This document shows positions 34,622 through 42,965 of a DNA stretch of 64,000 nt, one piece after another. Positions within the stretch are counted from its first letter, which is position 1, and each line of letters opens with the position of its first letter. The DNA comes from Mucilaginibacter lappiensis (GTDB lineage Bacteria > Bacteroidota > Bacteroidia > Sphingobacteriales > Sphingobacteriaceae). Below the pieces are notes generated by a model that had not been told where the DNA came from, did not search any database, and worked only from the letters and a program-made list of their open reading frames with translations. The stretch covers positions 62,001 to 126,000 of the forward strand of contig NZ_FTMG01000002.1 in NCBI RefSeq assembly GCF_900155965.1. Reading direction: 5' to 3'. The position numbers and the translations under genes were made by a program.

Positions 34622-35239
34622 ATGAAAACTACAGTAATAGGAAGCGATAAAGCTAAAAACAACAACCAAGTAAAAAATAATAACCGTCCAAGCCTGACAG
34701 GAAAAGAAGCAAAAGATGAAGCCATTAACGATAAAGCCGTTGCCGATGCTCCGCAGGGCGAAGACAACAAGGGCGCAGAAACCAACGAAGTTAAGACCGA
34801 TAGTACCGCTACAATGGGTAACGAATCCGCTAACCTTGCAGAAGTCCCAAAAGCCGGGGAAGTGAAACAAGCGGAAGAATCACAACCACAGGCCGAGCCG
34901 ACTAAAAAGGAGATTAAAGAGCAGTTCAATTTAAAACCTGTCTTTAACCTTGATGCAACGGTTAAACTGGTCAATGACTTGGGTAAGAAAATCACACAGC
35001 GCGACAAGCTAAGGGCGACGATTGATAACCTCGACACTTTTACTATCGCATCCAACGAGGACGGGGACGTAACAGGCAGTAACAAATTCTACCGTTGCGA
35101 ACTGGTATTACATGATGATGACGGCAACGAGTTTGTAACTAAGAACGCCTACATTATTGAGCATGTAACGCAGTATGTCAACAGTCTTTGTGTTGAAAAA
35201 CTGGCCGAGATCGAGGCAGAAATTGTAATCCCTGCTTAA
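34622..35239 (+). CDS. Hypothetical ICE protein with disordered N-terminus
   Basis: In the 205-residue protein, residues 1-95 are low-complexity, rich in N, K, E and A, and probably disordered. Residues 96-205 form a folded domain with KKEIKEQFNLKPVFNLDATV and a beta-rich end. It is first in the module 34622-38173 and is followed by a strong terminator. Confidence 0.65.
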   Translation: MKTTVIGSDKAKNNNQVKNNNRPSLTGKEAKDEAINDKAVADAPQGEDNKGAETNEVKTDSTATMGNESANLAEVPKAGEVKQAEESQPQAEPTKKEIKEQFNLKPVFNLDATVKLVNDLGKKITQRDKLRATIDNLDTFTIASNEDGDVTGSNKFYRCELVLHDDDGNEFVTKNAYIIEHVTQYVNSLCVEKLAEIEAEIVIPA

Positions 35240-35253
35240 ATCTATTAAATGGA

Positions 35254-35290
35254 AACGCCCCCTGTTCCCAAAACACTAACAGGGGGCGTT
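35254..35290 (+). terminator. Intrinsic terminator
   Basis: AACGCCCCCTGTT pairs perfectly with AACAGGGGGCGTT around an 11-base loop, followed by GTTTAAG. The T-tract is short, but the stem is very strong. Confidence 0.75.
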
Positions 35291-35325
35291 GTTTAAGATA
35301 TTTTCTAATCTTAAAATCTAAGGCA

Positions 35326-35454
35326 ATGTTAGAATTATTTATCGAATTAACCAACCAAATATTTTGGGAGGGTTACGCTGAAAATTTAGCCCTTGAAAAT
35401 CCAAAGGCTTTTCAGTTTGAATACAACGAGTTTTTGAATGGCTTTAATTATTGA
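35326..35454 (+). CDS. Very small hypothetical protein
   Basis: The 42-residue frame MLELFIELTNQIFWEGYAEN... is acidic and aromatic. It is tightly placed (5 bases) before the next small gene and on the same strand as the module. Not recognised, and short enough to be chance. Confidence 0.45.
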   Translation: MLELFIELTNQIFWEGYAENLALENPKAFQFEYNEFLNGFNY

Positions 35455-35459
35455 TTGCC

Positions 35460-35630
35460 ATGAAAGACACAGTTTATTTATTAATCAAAGTAGTGATTGA
35501 TACCAATTACAGAAACATACAGGATGCTATTGACGATGTACAGCGCAACACGATTTATACCGTCATGGATAGCAAAAATGTAAAGGTAATTGATAGTAAA
35601 ATCATGGATTTAAGAACAAAAAGAAAATGA
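35460..35630 (+). CDS. Very small hypothetical protein
   Basis: The 56-residue protein contains a VYLLIKVVIDTNYRNIQDAI segment. Its stop overlaps the start of the DUF3560-like gene (ATGA at 35627-35630), which supports translation as part of an operon. Confidence 0.55.
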   Translation: MKDTVYLLIKVVIDTNYRNIQDAIDDVQRNTIYTVMDSKNVKVIDSKIMDLRTKRK

Positions 35631-36406
35631 AACACGATTTTGAACAGCGCAGGGAAAGGCGCATTAACAATGCGAAGAACCGGGCGATAAAAAATGAGCA
35701 GGAAGCGGAATGCTTATATCAAACTGCAAAAAAACAGGCAAGCTTTATCCCAATGGGACAGCCGATTTTAATCGGCCATCATTCCGAAAAGCGAGACAGG
35801 AACTTTAGAGAACGGATACACAATACTTTCGGCAAGTCCTTTGAAAAAAGTGAAAAAGCCGAATACTATGCGGAGAAAGCGGAAAGTATAGAAAACAATA
35901 CCGCTATTTTTTCAGATGATCCCAACGCCTTAGCGAAGTTAACCAAGCAGTTAACCGATCTAAAAGAGATACAGGAGTTTATGAAAGCAGCAAATAAGTG
36001 CATTAAAAAACAGGACAAAGAAGCATTTTTAAAATTGAACTACGGAATTGAAAAACTGTGGGAACAGTTAAGCACCGGGGACTATTTAAGACGGCTCAGG
36101 TTTGCTCCTTTCAAGCTAACTAATAACGGCTCAAATATCCGCAGGATTGAACAGCGTATTGAGCAATTAAAAAAGCAGCAAACAAAAGTCACCACCGATA
36201 AGACCATAAACGGGTTATGCATTTTTGAGAACACCGAAGCGAACCGCCTACAGTTAATTTTTGAAGATAAGCCAAGCCCCGAAATCCGGCAACAGCTAAA
36301 GGCCAATGGTTTTAGGTGGTCACCCACAGAGGGCGCATGGCAAAGGCATATCAGCAATTACGCCCTTTATTCGGCTGAACGCATTGCGGAAAGCCTAAGC
36401 AACTGA
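35627..36406 (+). CDS. DUF3560-like ICE protein
   Basis: The 259-residue protein has an N-terminal basic coiled coil (ERRINNAKNRAIKNEQEAE). The conserved PMGQPILIGHHSEKRDRNFR segment and the KAEYYAEKAESIENN turn are characteristic of DUF3560. The C-terminal FRWSPTEGAWQRHISNYALY block is also typical. These proteins are frequent on plasmids and ICEs. Function is unknown. Confidence 0.8.
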   Translation: MKHDFEQRRERRINNAKNRAIKNEQEAECLYQTAKKQASFIPMGQPILIGHHSEKRDRNFRERIHNTFGKSFEKSEKAEYYAEKAESIENNTAIFSDDPNALAKLTKQLTDLKEIQEFMKAANKCIKKQDKEAFLKLNYGIEKLWEQLSTGDYLRRLRFAPFKLTNNGSNIRRIEQRIEQLKKQQTKVTTDKTINGLCIFENTEANRLQLIFEDKPSPEIRQQLKANGFRWSPTEGAWQRHISNYALYSAERIAESLSN

Positions 36407-36432
36407 TTTATTAACTATCAAACATTAAAACA

Positions 36433-37440
36433 ATGACAACTGCAAATAATAACATCGTGAAACCCAAAGTGTGGCAAATGATTGGCAAAGCAATTTCTAA
36501 GAATGCGACGAGTGCAGAAGCAATACAGGAGGCAGGTTTAGCTTTTGACGTATTGAAACGACCGAATATACACCCCTTGCCAAGCGGGGTGAAAATCGTA
36601 TCAGATAACAGTTATTTTACTTTCCGTACCGACACAGAGGCGGTATTGGGCGATAAAATAGGCCGTGACTACGAAGTTGTACAGAATACACAGGCTTTTG
36701 ATTTTTTCGACAGCATTGCAGGTGGTAAAAATCCAATACAATATGAGACAGCCGGGGCGTTGGGCTATGGTGAAACCATATTTGTAACCGCCAAACTTCC
36801 CGGGCAGATACGGGTCGGCAGGGACGACCTGATCGACAACTATCTTTTTTTGACTTCAACGCATGACGGTTCGGGCTGTATTACCATTGCCTTTACACCC
36901 GTGCGAATTTGGTGCTCAAATACGCTGAACGCTGCCTTAAAGAATTGTACCAATGCCATCCGCATCAGACATACCGCAAGCGCAGAGGAAAAGCTGAAAA
37001 GCGCACACCAAATGCTGGGCTTATCCGATCAGCTTACGATGGAACTGGAGGCCATTTTTAACCGATGGACAAGGGTAAGGATTACCGATCCGCAGGTAAA
37101 GCGGCTCATACAGTTAGCCATGATACCGAATAAGGAAACCTACCAAAAGCTAAAAACGGGCAAGGATGAAGACCTATCGAGCCATTATAATAACATGGTC
37201 AGCAGCGCCTTTGATTTTGCCATGACCGCAGAAAGCCAACAGGAAAGAACAGCTAAAGGAACCTTGTTTGGCGCTTACAACAGTATCAGCGGTTATTTTC
37301 AAAATGTCCGCAGTTTCAAAGACGAGGAAAGCAAATTTAAGTCTATCATGTACGGCACAGGCTCACAAAGAGGACAAACGGCCTTTGAGCTTTGCACCGA
37401 CTTTGCCAAACATGGTAACGATGCTTTAATCCTCAATTAA
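36433..37440 (+). CDS. DUF932 (phage/plasmid-like) protein
   Basis: The 335-residue protein has the family blocks IGRDYEVVQNTQAFDFFDSI, FVTAKLPGQIRVG, TSTHDGSGCITIAFTPVRIW then CSNTLNAAL, and a closing SIMYGTGSQRGQTAFELC. DUF932 proteins are common in plasmids, phages and ICEs. The biochemical role is not established. Confidence 0.85.
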   Translation: MTTANNNIVKPKVWQMIGKAISKNATSAEAIQEAGLAFDVLKRPNIHPLPSGVKIVSDNSYFTFRTDTEAVLGDKIGRDYEVVQNTQAFDFFDSIAGGKNPIQYETAGALGYGETIFVTAKLPGQIRVGRDDLIDNYLFLTSTHDGSGCITIAFTPVRIWCSNTLNAALKNCTNAIRIRHTASAEEKLKSAHQMLGLSDQLTMELEAIFNRWTRVRITDPQVKRLIQLAMIPNKETYQKLKTGKDEDLSSHYNNMVSSAFDFAMTAESQQERTAKGTLFGAYNSISGYFQNVRSFKDEESKFKSIMYGTGSQRGQTAFELCTDFAKHGNDALILN

Positions 37441-37446
37441 TCATTG

Positions 37447-37467
37447 ATGGCGGGCTAGTCCCGCCAT
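37447..37467 (+). terminator. Hairpin after the DUF932 gene
   Basis: ATGGCGGG, CTAGT, CCCGCCAT, then TTAATTTTTT. Likely intrinsic terminator. Confidence 0.7.
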
Positions 37468-37481
37468 TTAATTTTTTCATT

Positions 37482-37796
37482 ATGGAAGCATCAACAATTT
37501 GCTACGAATTTAATTTCAGGCTGACCGTCCGCAAACGTGACGGCAAGCTTTATAAAAATCATCATATCATCGGTATAGGTTTGAGTTATTCAAACGCTTT
37601 ATGGGATGTTTTTCACACCCTTAAAAAAAGGAAAACCGAGATCATAACCGTACAGGAAGTTAAACCCCGGTGCATAGCCTTTGCATTTGATAGGGAGAAC
37701 AAATCCGTAAAGATAAGCTTGGCGGAATATCCGCCAGTTTTACCCGATGATCTGAATAAAGAACTGAATTATTTACCAAAAAAATCAATGCCATGA
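37482..37796 (+). CDS. Hypothetical ICE protein
   Basis: The 104-residue protein is beta-rich in its first half (CYEFNFRLTVRKRDGKLYKN). Not recognised. It overlaps the next gene by 4 bases (ATGA), so the two are coupled. Confidence 0.6.
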   Translation: MEASTICYEFNFRLTVRKRDGKLYKNHHIIGIGLSYSNALWDVFHTLKKRKTEIITVQEVKPRCIAFAFDRENKSVKISLAEYPPVLPDDLNKELNYLPKKSMP

Positions 37797-38173
37797 AACC
37801 AATAAAGAGTTTAACCAATACAGATAAAAGCAAATTATTACACGAACTGTTTCCGGGCGAAATCCCATTATTGCTTGACAATATACTAGCAGTTTGCGCA
37901 GACCTGAAAGAACACAAAGAAGCCTATGCCCAAACATGGGACTTCGGATTATTCACTTTTGATATGTGGCTTTCGCTTGCAGAACAAGCCGAACTACGAA
38001 TACAAAAATATCGGGCAAGTATGATAAAAAGCAGTAAAGTGTTTTCCGAACAACTATTTAGCTCATTTGATTATACCGTGCTTTTTGTAAACGACCGCAT
38101 TATCAAATATGCCGAAAACCACAGTAAAAGCGATAAATTCAAACTGGCAGTAACCTTATTATTTACCACTTAA
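37793..38173 (+). CDS. Hypothetical ICE-end protein (partial copy at 48390)
   Basis: The family of this 126-residue helical protein is not recognised. The central FGLFTFDMWLSLAEQ..RIQKY and SSKVFSEQLFSSF segments are nearly identical in the fragment at 48390-48628, so this gene was duplicated with the end of the element. Confidence 0.65.
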   Translation: MKPIKSLTNTDKSKLLHELFPGEIPLLLDNILAVCADLKEHKEAYAQTWDFGLFTFDMWLSLAEQAELRIQKYRASMIKSSKVFSEQLFSSFDYTVLFVNDRIIKYAENHSKSDKFKLAVTLLFTT

Positions 38174-38183
38174 AACGAAGCAT

Positions 38184-38345
38184 ATGGATACTCAAAAATA
38201 TTTATAGGATAAGTGTATAGATAACGAAGCGTTAAACCTCAGTACCTTTACCCATTTTAGGCTTTTTCAATGTGCCGATGGTAACTACAAGCGCAAAATT
38301 TTAGAATGTGGGGCCAAATACTTTAAAGGTTCAGGGTATATTTAA
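38184..38345 (+). pseudogene. Small gene with an in-frame amber stop
   Basis: Reading from the ATG at 38184 gives MDTQKYL, a TAG at 38205-38207, then 45 further codons to TAA at 38343 (including FRLFQCADGNYKRKILECGA). The downstream part looks protein-like, so this may be a decayed small gene. It is weak evidence on its own. Confidence 0.35.
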
Positions 38346-38352
38346 TAGTCAA

Positions 38353-38379
38353 TTGCAAGGGGGATAAATCCCCCTGCAA
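38353..38379 (+). terminator. Strong hairpin
   Basis: TTGCA-a-GGGGG, ATAAAT, CCCCC-TGCAA. Little T-tract follows. It probably ends the ICE module transcript. Confidence 0.5.
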
Positions 38380-38389
38380 ATTTAAGAAA

Positions 38390-38743
38390 ATGTAGATAAA
38401 AAACACTTTTTATACTGATACCTTAAACTTAAAATAAGCCTTTCTAATGGCTCTTTTTTCTAACGGTATATTTGTATCACTTTGTCGAGAAATGCCTTCA
38501 TATCGATTTGTTTTAAGCTAAAACAAGCATTAAAAGAGCTTTACAACCGCGCGAAAAGCTTCTGAAAACTCCTAAAAAGTCCTTGTTATCTTACTTAAAA
38601 GCTTTTGACTGCCCCAAGCTTAAATTATATTCCAAGTTAGAATGATAATTCATCTTTTTGGACGTTAAGGACATCTTTAACTAGGCTACATTGATTGCCT
38701 ATATCATGAACAATTGCCGCCCATTTAAGTTATAGTTTTAAAG
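38390..38743. repeat. Probable ICE terminus: AGCTT-rich short repeats
   Basis: There is no gene. Short elements based on TTAAAAGCTT recur in both orientations. The 16-mer CGCGCGAAAAGCTTCT (38549-38564) is found again at 48758-48773 after the duplicated gene fragment. TATATTTG near 38466 resembles a -7 promoter box with no gene after it. Recombinase-arm sites or an element end are plausible (inference). Confidence 0.4.
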
Positions 38744-39382
38744 ATGAAAATTAAATGGTCTGTTATATTTGCGCGGCTGGCAGAACTAATCTGCTTCGGT
38801 ACGGCTTTTTGGTTTATACGGTTTTGGGTGGTCAATTACGAAAAGAGGCTGGATGCTTTTTCAACGGCTTACGATAGATCGTTACAACATTCTGATGTCA
38901 ATTTCTTTTCAGTTTTATTGATTGTATTTATAGCTGGATATTATTTAATGGTTTTCTCATTAAGAGAATACTATAAACGATTTACCATGCCAGGCATTGA
39001 TCTTATCAAAAGCAACGGCAAGATCATTCGTTTGCGGATTGCCGGGTTGGTTTGTATGTTAATATCTTTGATTATTATCGGCGCTACCGCATCCAAGTTA
39101 CCCGATACAACCACGGCCATGATATTTGTAGTGCCGTCTTTCGCTATCGGAGCTGGATTGGTACCCTATTTCGTTTTTTATAAGTTAACTGACATTTTTA
39201 CGCTGAAATACTGTGCCATTGTAACGCTAACCATAATAGCCATAACTTTTATTGCCGGATATTTTCATTTTCCGCCAACACTGGCATTTGTTTTTAGTGG
39301 CATCCCGGTTTTTGCAGCTCTTACTAAAAAATATGGTCAAGCCGAAAGGTTTATTAGAACCGGAAAAACCGATCTTAATTAA
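38744..39382 (+). CDS. Hypothetical membrane protein
   Basis: The 212-residue protein has six or so membrane helices (about 8-28, 55-75, 95-117, 122-145, 152-172, 175-195) and a cytoplasmic tail. No family is recognised. It is first of a run of small membrane/secreted genes outside the ICE. Confidence 0.65.
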   Translation: MKIKWSVIFARLAELICFGTAFWFIRFWVVNYEKRLDAFSTAYDRSLQHSDVNFFSVLLIVFIAGYYLMVFSLREYYKRFTMPGIDLIKSNGKIIRLRIAGLVCMLISLIIIGATASKLPDTTTAMIFVVPSFAIGAGLVPYFVFYKLTDIFTLKYCAIVTLTIIAITFIAGYFHFPPTLAFVFSGIPVFAALTKKYGQAERFIRTGKTDLN

Positions 39383-39420
39383 ATATATCTGTAAATAGAA
39401 TTTTAAAAAAATCAATCAGT

Positions 39421-39840
39421 ATGCATATAGATTTTCTTACAGGCTCCTCGTTAATTTTAGTTTCGGCATTTTTGGTGGAGTTGCTTTTTTATCTTTTTGT
39501 TACCCGGAAATTTATAGCAAATTCGGTTAAGGCCAAGGCTAAGATTGTCAGTGTGCAGCAAACACAAGGCCTTCGTACAGCTGTTTATACCCCCACTATC
39601 ACTTTCAGCGATTTAGCGGGTAATATTTATACAGAGCCGGCAGCTATGGCAGGCGCTTCGTCAACTATAAGAGGTGTAAGCCAGGAAGGGGACGAGATCA
39701 ATATATTATATAATAAGGATAATCCTAAAATATTCATCATGGATTCCTGGCATGGCAAAATAGTTTTTACAATGATGCGTTCCGGTATAGTTTTGTTGCT
39801 GATACTGGTTATTGGCATTATAGCACTATTTTTCATTTAA
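39421..39840 (+). CDS. DUF3592-like membrane protein
   Basis: The 139-residue protein has an N-terminal helix and a C-terminal helix flanking a small beta domain (TPTITFSDLAGNIYTEP ... GDEINILYNKDNPKIF), the DUF3592 arrangement. It has a paralogue at 52336-52749 (shared pattern FxPTIxFxDxxG, GxSS, ILYxxxNPKxFIxDSW). Confidence 0.7.
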   Translation: MHIDFLTGSSLILVSAFLVELLFYLFVTRKFIANSVKAKAKIVSVQQTQGLRTAVYTPTITFSDLAGNIYTEPAAMAGASSTIRGVSQEGDEINILYNKDNPKIFIMDSWHGKIVFTMMRSGIVLLLILVIGIIALFFI

Positions 39841-39927
39841 TATAAGAACTGGAAAAAGCGATCACCACTTCTTGAATTTGTGTTTTGTCTTATACAAGTC
39901 GGCTATATTTTATTGAATATAGTATTT

Positions 39928-40547
39928 TCAATAGCTTTCCTTTTTAATCATGCGGGCTTTTAACGTGTCAACTACGGCTATCATCTGCGATTTGTTATCA
40001 CCCAAAAAGGGAAGGTATATGATATCGGAAATCGTTCTGATCACAATGCTATCACCATAATAAAATGACTCAGTAATTTCTACGTCGCGCATATCGGTAT
40101 AAGATAAAAATGTAAATTCTTGATTAAATACGAGCAAGAATAACGTGCGGCCTTTTTTGGTCTCCAGTCAACCGACAGGTATTTGAGCGCAGTGGCTTCA
40201 AACTGTAATTGTACAACCTCATTGCGCCTTAAAAATAGCCGTAAGCCAATTACAAATACATTCAATATAATAACGTTCAAACCCAGTATAATGTAAGTAA
40301 TACCCTCTTTAAAGTTGATACTATCATTAATAGACATCAAAGTAACAAATAAAAACAAACCACCCAACCCCTTCATAATCACACTTAACATGGTTAACCT
40401 TGATGGCGATACCAGAATAGTTTCGGTATCATGTTTTGAAATATCATATCTGGTGGCTATGTTTTTTTTGTTATTTATAAACAACACAACAGCGATGATT
40501 GCAAAAGCAATGAGAACTAACGGAAGGACAAAGAATAGGTTTTGCAT
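39928..40547 (-). pseudogene. Membrane protein gene split by a -1 frameshift at A AAA AAG
   Basis: The upstream frame (40547 to 40080) has two or three membrane helices and an EATALKYLSVDWRPKK segment. The continuation (HFYLIPICAT) looks unrelated. The -1 frame continues with GRTLFLLVFNQEFTFLSYTD and runs to 39928, giving a natural soluble C-terminus. The shift point is the heptamer AAAAAAG (minus strand, plus coordinates 40152-40158), read A AAA AAG in frame, a classic -1 slippery site. It is either a frameshift mutation or programmed frameshifting. Unknown family. Confidence 0.6.
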
Positions 40548-40662
40548 ATGTGTTTTATTTAATAGTAATTGGATATTCCGCCATAACAGAGAACTCAGAT
40601 ATGGGCTTTTGAGTGATGCCTGAAAATAAGGGTAATTTTTTCATATCAATTTATACTGGAGT

Positions 40663-41076
40663 TCAATGAGTAGCGCCTGAATGTTTTATCAACCGAAATT
40701 TTACCGGGAATACCTTATGATTCAAATAATAATTCCCTACAATGTATGCCGGATTTTTATCATACGCCTCCTGTATATTGTCCAGGATAAAATAACCTGA
40801 TCTGCCTTTGGGGAAAGGCACAAATTTCAACTTGTTGTGCTCATCCGCTATTCCCACATCCGGCTGAAAATACACCGGCTTGGCTTTCCCTGTTAAATAC
40901 ATATGCAAATAACTTGCCCCGATATAACCATCAGCCAGGCTAAATCTGACCACCTTGCCGTTTACCGTTCCGCTATAGTCAAAAGCCTCGTACGCTTTCG
41001 GAACTCCCTGTGCGCGGATGATCGAAGGAGCGGATAAGACAAAGATTAACAGAAAAAAAATCCGTAATATTTTCAC
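40663..41076 (-). CDS. Hypothetical secreted protein
   Basis: The 137-residue protein has a signal peptide (ILRIFFLLIFVLSAPSIIRAQ) followed by a beta-rich domain of about 115 residues. It has no lipobox. Not recognised. It is the same strand as the frameshifted gene, 115 bases upstream of it. Confidence 0.6.
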   Translation of the reverse strand: MKILRIFFLLIFVLSAPSIIRAQGVPKAYEAFDYSGTVNGKVVRFSLADGYIGASYLHMYLTGKAKPVYFQPDVGIADEHNKLKFVPFPKGRSGYFILDNIQEAYDKNPAYIVGNYYLNHKVFPVKFRLIKHSGATH

Positions 41077-41318
41077 ATTGGTATAGAATTGAGTTATGGT
41101 TATAACAATTGTATAGCATAGCGGTTTTAAACAATAAAGCCGCCTGGTTTGTTAAAAAAACACAAAATAGCTACGAACATGCATGCAGCGCGGCTGAGAT
41201 GTTTGGGCTGGAATAGAGGCCAGCAGCGTTTTTTATCGTGACAGTCGCCGTTTTCATAATGGTCGTGCAATGTTATTATTCGGTTTTTAAATTGATGATG
41301 AAATAATTAATAAACTAT

Positions 41319-42545
41319 ATGAAAGTGTTTGCTATTGTTTTCTGTAGCCTGGTGGCCCTGTTCTGTATAGTTATTGGAATATTCGCGGTGAAGAAGCTGC
41401 GGTTTGATCATGCTCACGAAGGAATTAACCTTACAGGTGAGCAGAAAGACTATCCCTACAGTGGATATACGCTAAGCGCAGGTCAGATCTACTATAACGA
41501 GCCAGGCGCAGGATACTTTCTGGTCAAAGATGCTGATATCAACACGTTCAGGTCGCTCAACACGGTAGGTGACCGCGGAACAATGGCCAGGGATACCAAT
41601 CACGTGTTTTTTAGGACAGGCATTGTCCCTGGTTTAAAAACGAAGGGATTTAGCTATATGGGAAATAATTTCTGTAAAGATCCCGTTCACGTTTTTTATG
41701 GAAATGCGATGCTTAAAGACGCTGCAATTGCTTCGTTTACTTTCATTAAGGATTTCTACGCTGCCGACCAGACGCATTTATATTACAAACAAAAACTGGT
41801 TCCCGGCGCCGACGTCCGCTCCACTCAAACTGGCCTTCCTGACGAATATCTCAGCGATCAAACCCATGTATATTATAAAGGCATTCTTATCAACGGGGCA
41901 AAACCGGCAACCTTTAAGCCCTTAATTGTTGAAGATGATCAGTGGCATACGCAATACGCGTTTGACGGGGAACATTATTTCTATCAGCAGTACGAAATAG
42001 CTACTAACGGTCGTTTACAGCTGCTTTCCCTTGATAAAGGCTTTGGCTGGCACGGGCTGTTTTACGAGGGAAACGCGATTTATTGTTATGATACAGATCG
42101 TCATGAACTGATCCTCTTGGGTCAGCGGGATAACAGTGCCCCGTTTAGAATGATCGACCGTGGTATTTTTACGGATGGAAAACATATCTATTTTACATTT
42201 GGCAAATGGAACAGCTCCGGAGGTCGCGTGCCGCAGTATATCGGTCATACGAGCGGGATTTGCATAGTAGATGGTGCCAGCCCCGCTAACTTTAAAGCGG
42301 CAGGCAAAAATACCGAAGGCACTATCTATCAATCAGGCGGTCAGCGCTATTTTCATCCCATTCATGAAACTAATGGAAACTATCACCCCGGTTTGCTTTT
42401 GCTTGAGGCAGACGGCACGACCAAAAGCCTTCCAACCGACAACGCTCTATCGAAGTTTATTAAAAATGTGGGTGAACCATCTATATTCAACAAAAAGTTT
42501 TACCAGAATTTATTTAAGCCCGACTCTGGTTACCATGATTTTTGA
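41319..42545 (+). CDS. DKNYY-family protein
   Basis: The 408-residue protein has an N-terminal signal anchor (FAIVFCSLVALFCIVIGIFA). Tandem repeats of the DKNYY type follow: DTNHVFF, DPVHVFYGN, DQTHLYYKQKLVPGAD, DQTHVYYKGILINGAKPATF, then DGEHYFYQ and DGKHIYF. Such repeats mark a surface or periplasmic protein of unknown function. Confidence 0.75.
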   Translation: MKVFAIVFCSLVALFCIVIGIFAVKKLRFDHAHEGINLTGEQKDYPYSGYTLSAGQIYYNEPGAGYFLVKDADINTFRSLNTVGDRGTMARDTNHVFFRTGIVPGLKTKGFSYMGNNFCKDPVHVFYGNAMLKDAAIASFTFIKDFYAADQTHLYYKQKLVPGADVRSTQTGLPDEYLSDQTHVYYKGILINGAKPATFKPLIVEDDQWHTQYAFDGEHYFYQQYEIATNGRLQLLSLDKGFGWHGLFYEGNAIYCYDTDRHELILLGQRDNSAPFRMIDRGIFTDGKHIYFTFGKWNSSGGRVPQYIGHTSGICIVDGASPANFKAAGKNTEGTIYQSGGQRYFHPIHETNGNYHPGLLLLEADGTTKSLPTDNALSKFIKNVGEPSIFNKKFYQNLFKPDSGYHDF

Positions 42546-42965
42546 TCTGGTCAAAAAGAAACCGAAATTGTACTTTAACATCCGGACCTATCATCAATAA
42601 AAACAGGATAATGACGATGTCCATAATTAATAAACCTTAAAAGTTCATATACGACAAAGACGTGCTTATCAAGGTTGGCTGTGCCTCAAACGAGACGAAT
42701 GATCATATTCGGCTTTGAAATTTAGATAGTGTTCAAGTTCCACTAAAAACCGATGGCTCCACAACCATTTTTTAGATGGTTTGAAATGTTTGGCCGCTCT
42801 GTTTGATGATTAAGGTCGATTTGAAATATCTAAGCCGTTTTGGTTGAACCGCTAATTACTGACCAAAAGGCTTGGCTTGAAAGTATTGACAGAAGAAGGT
42901 TGAACAAATATTAATTTCATCCTTGCAATGCCATCGGGCGGACATTTCGTAATTTAGCCGCTACC
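42546..42965. other. Intergenic region before the helicase gene
   Basis: About 420 bases with only short frames. A small AACCAT/ATGGTT hairpin lies near 42765-42782. Nothing else recognised; it should contain the helicase promoter. Confidence 0.4.
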
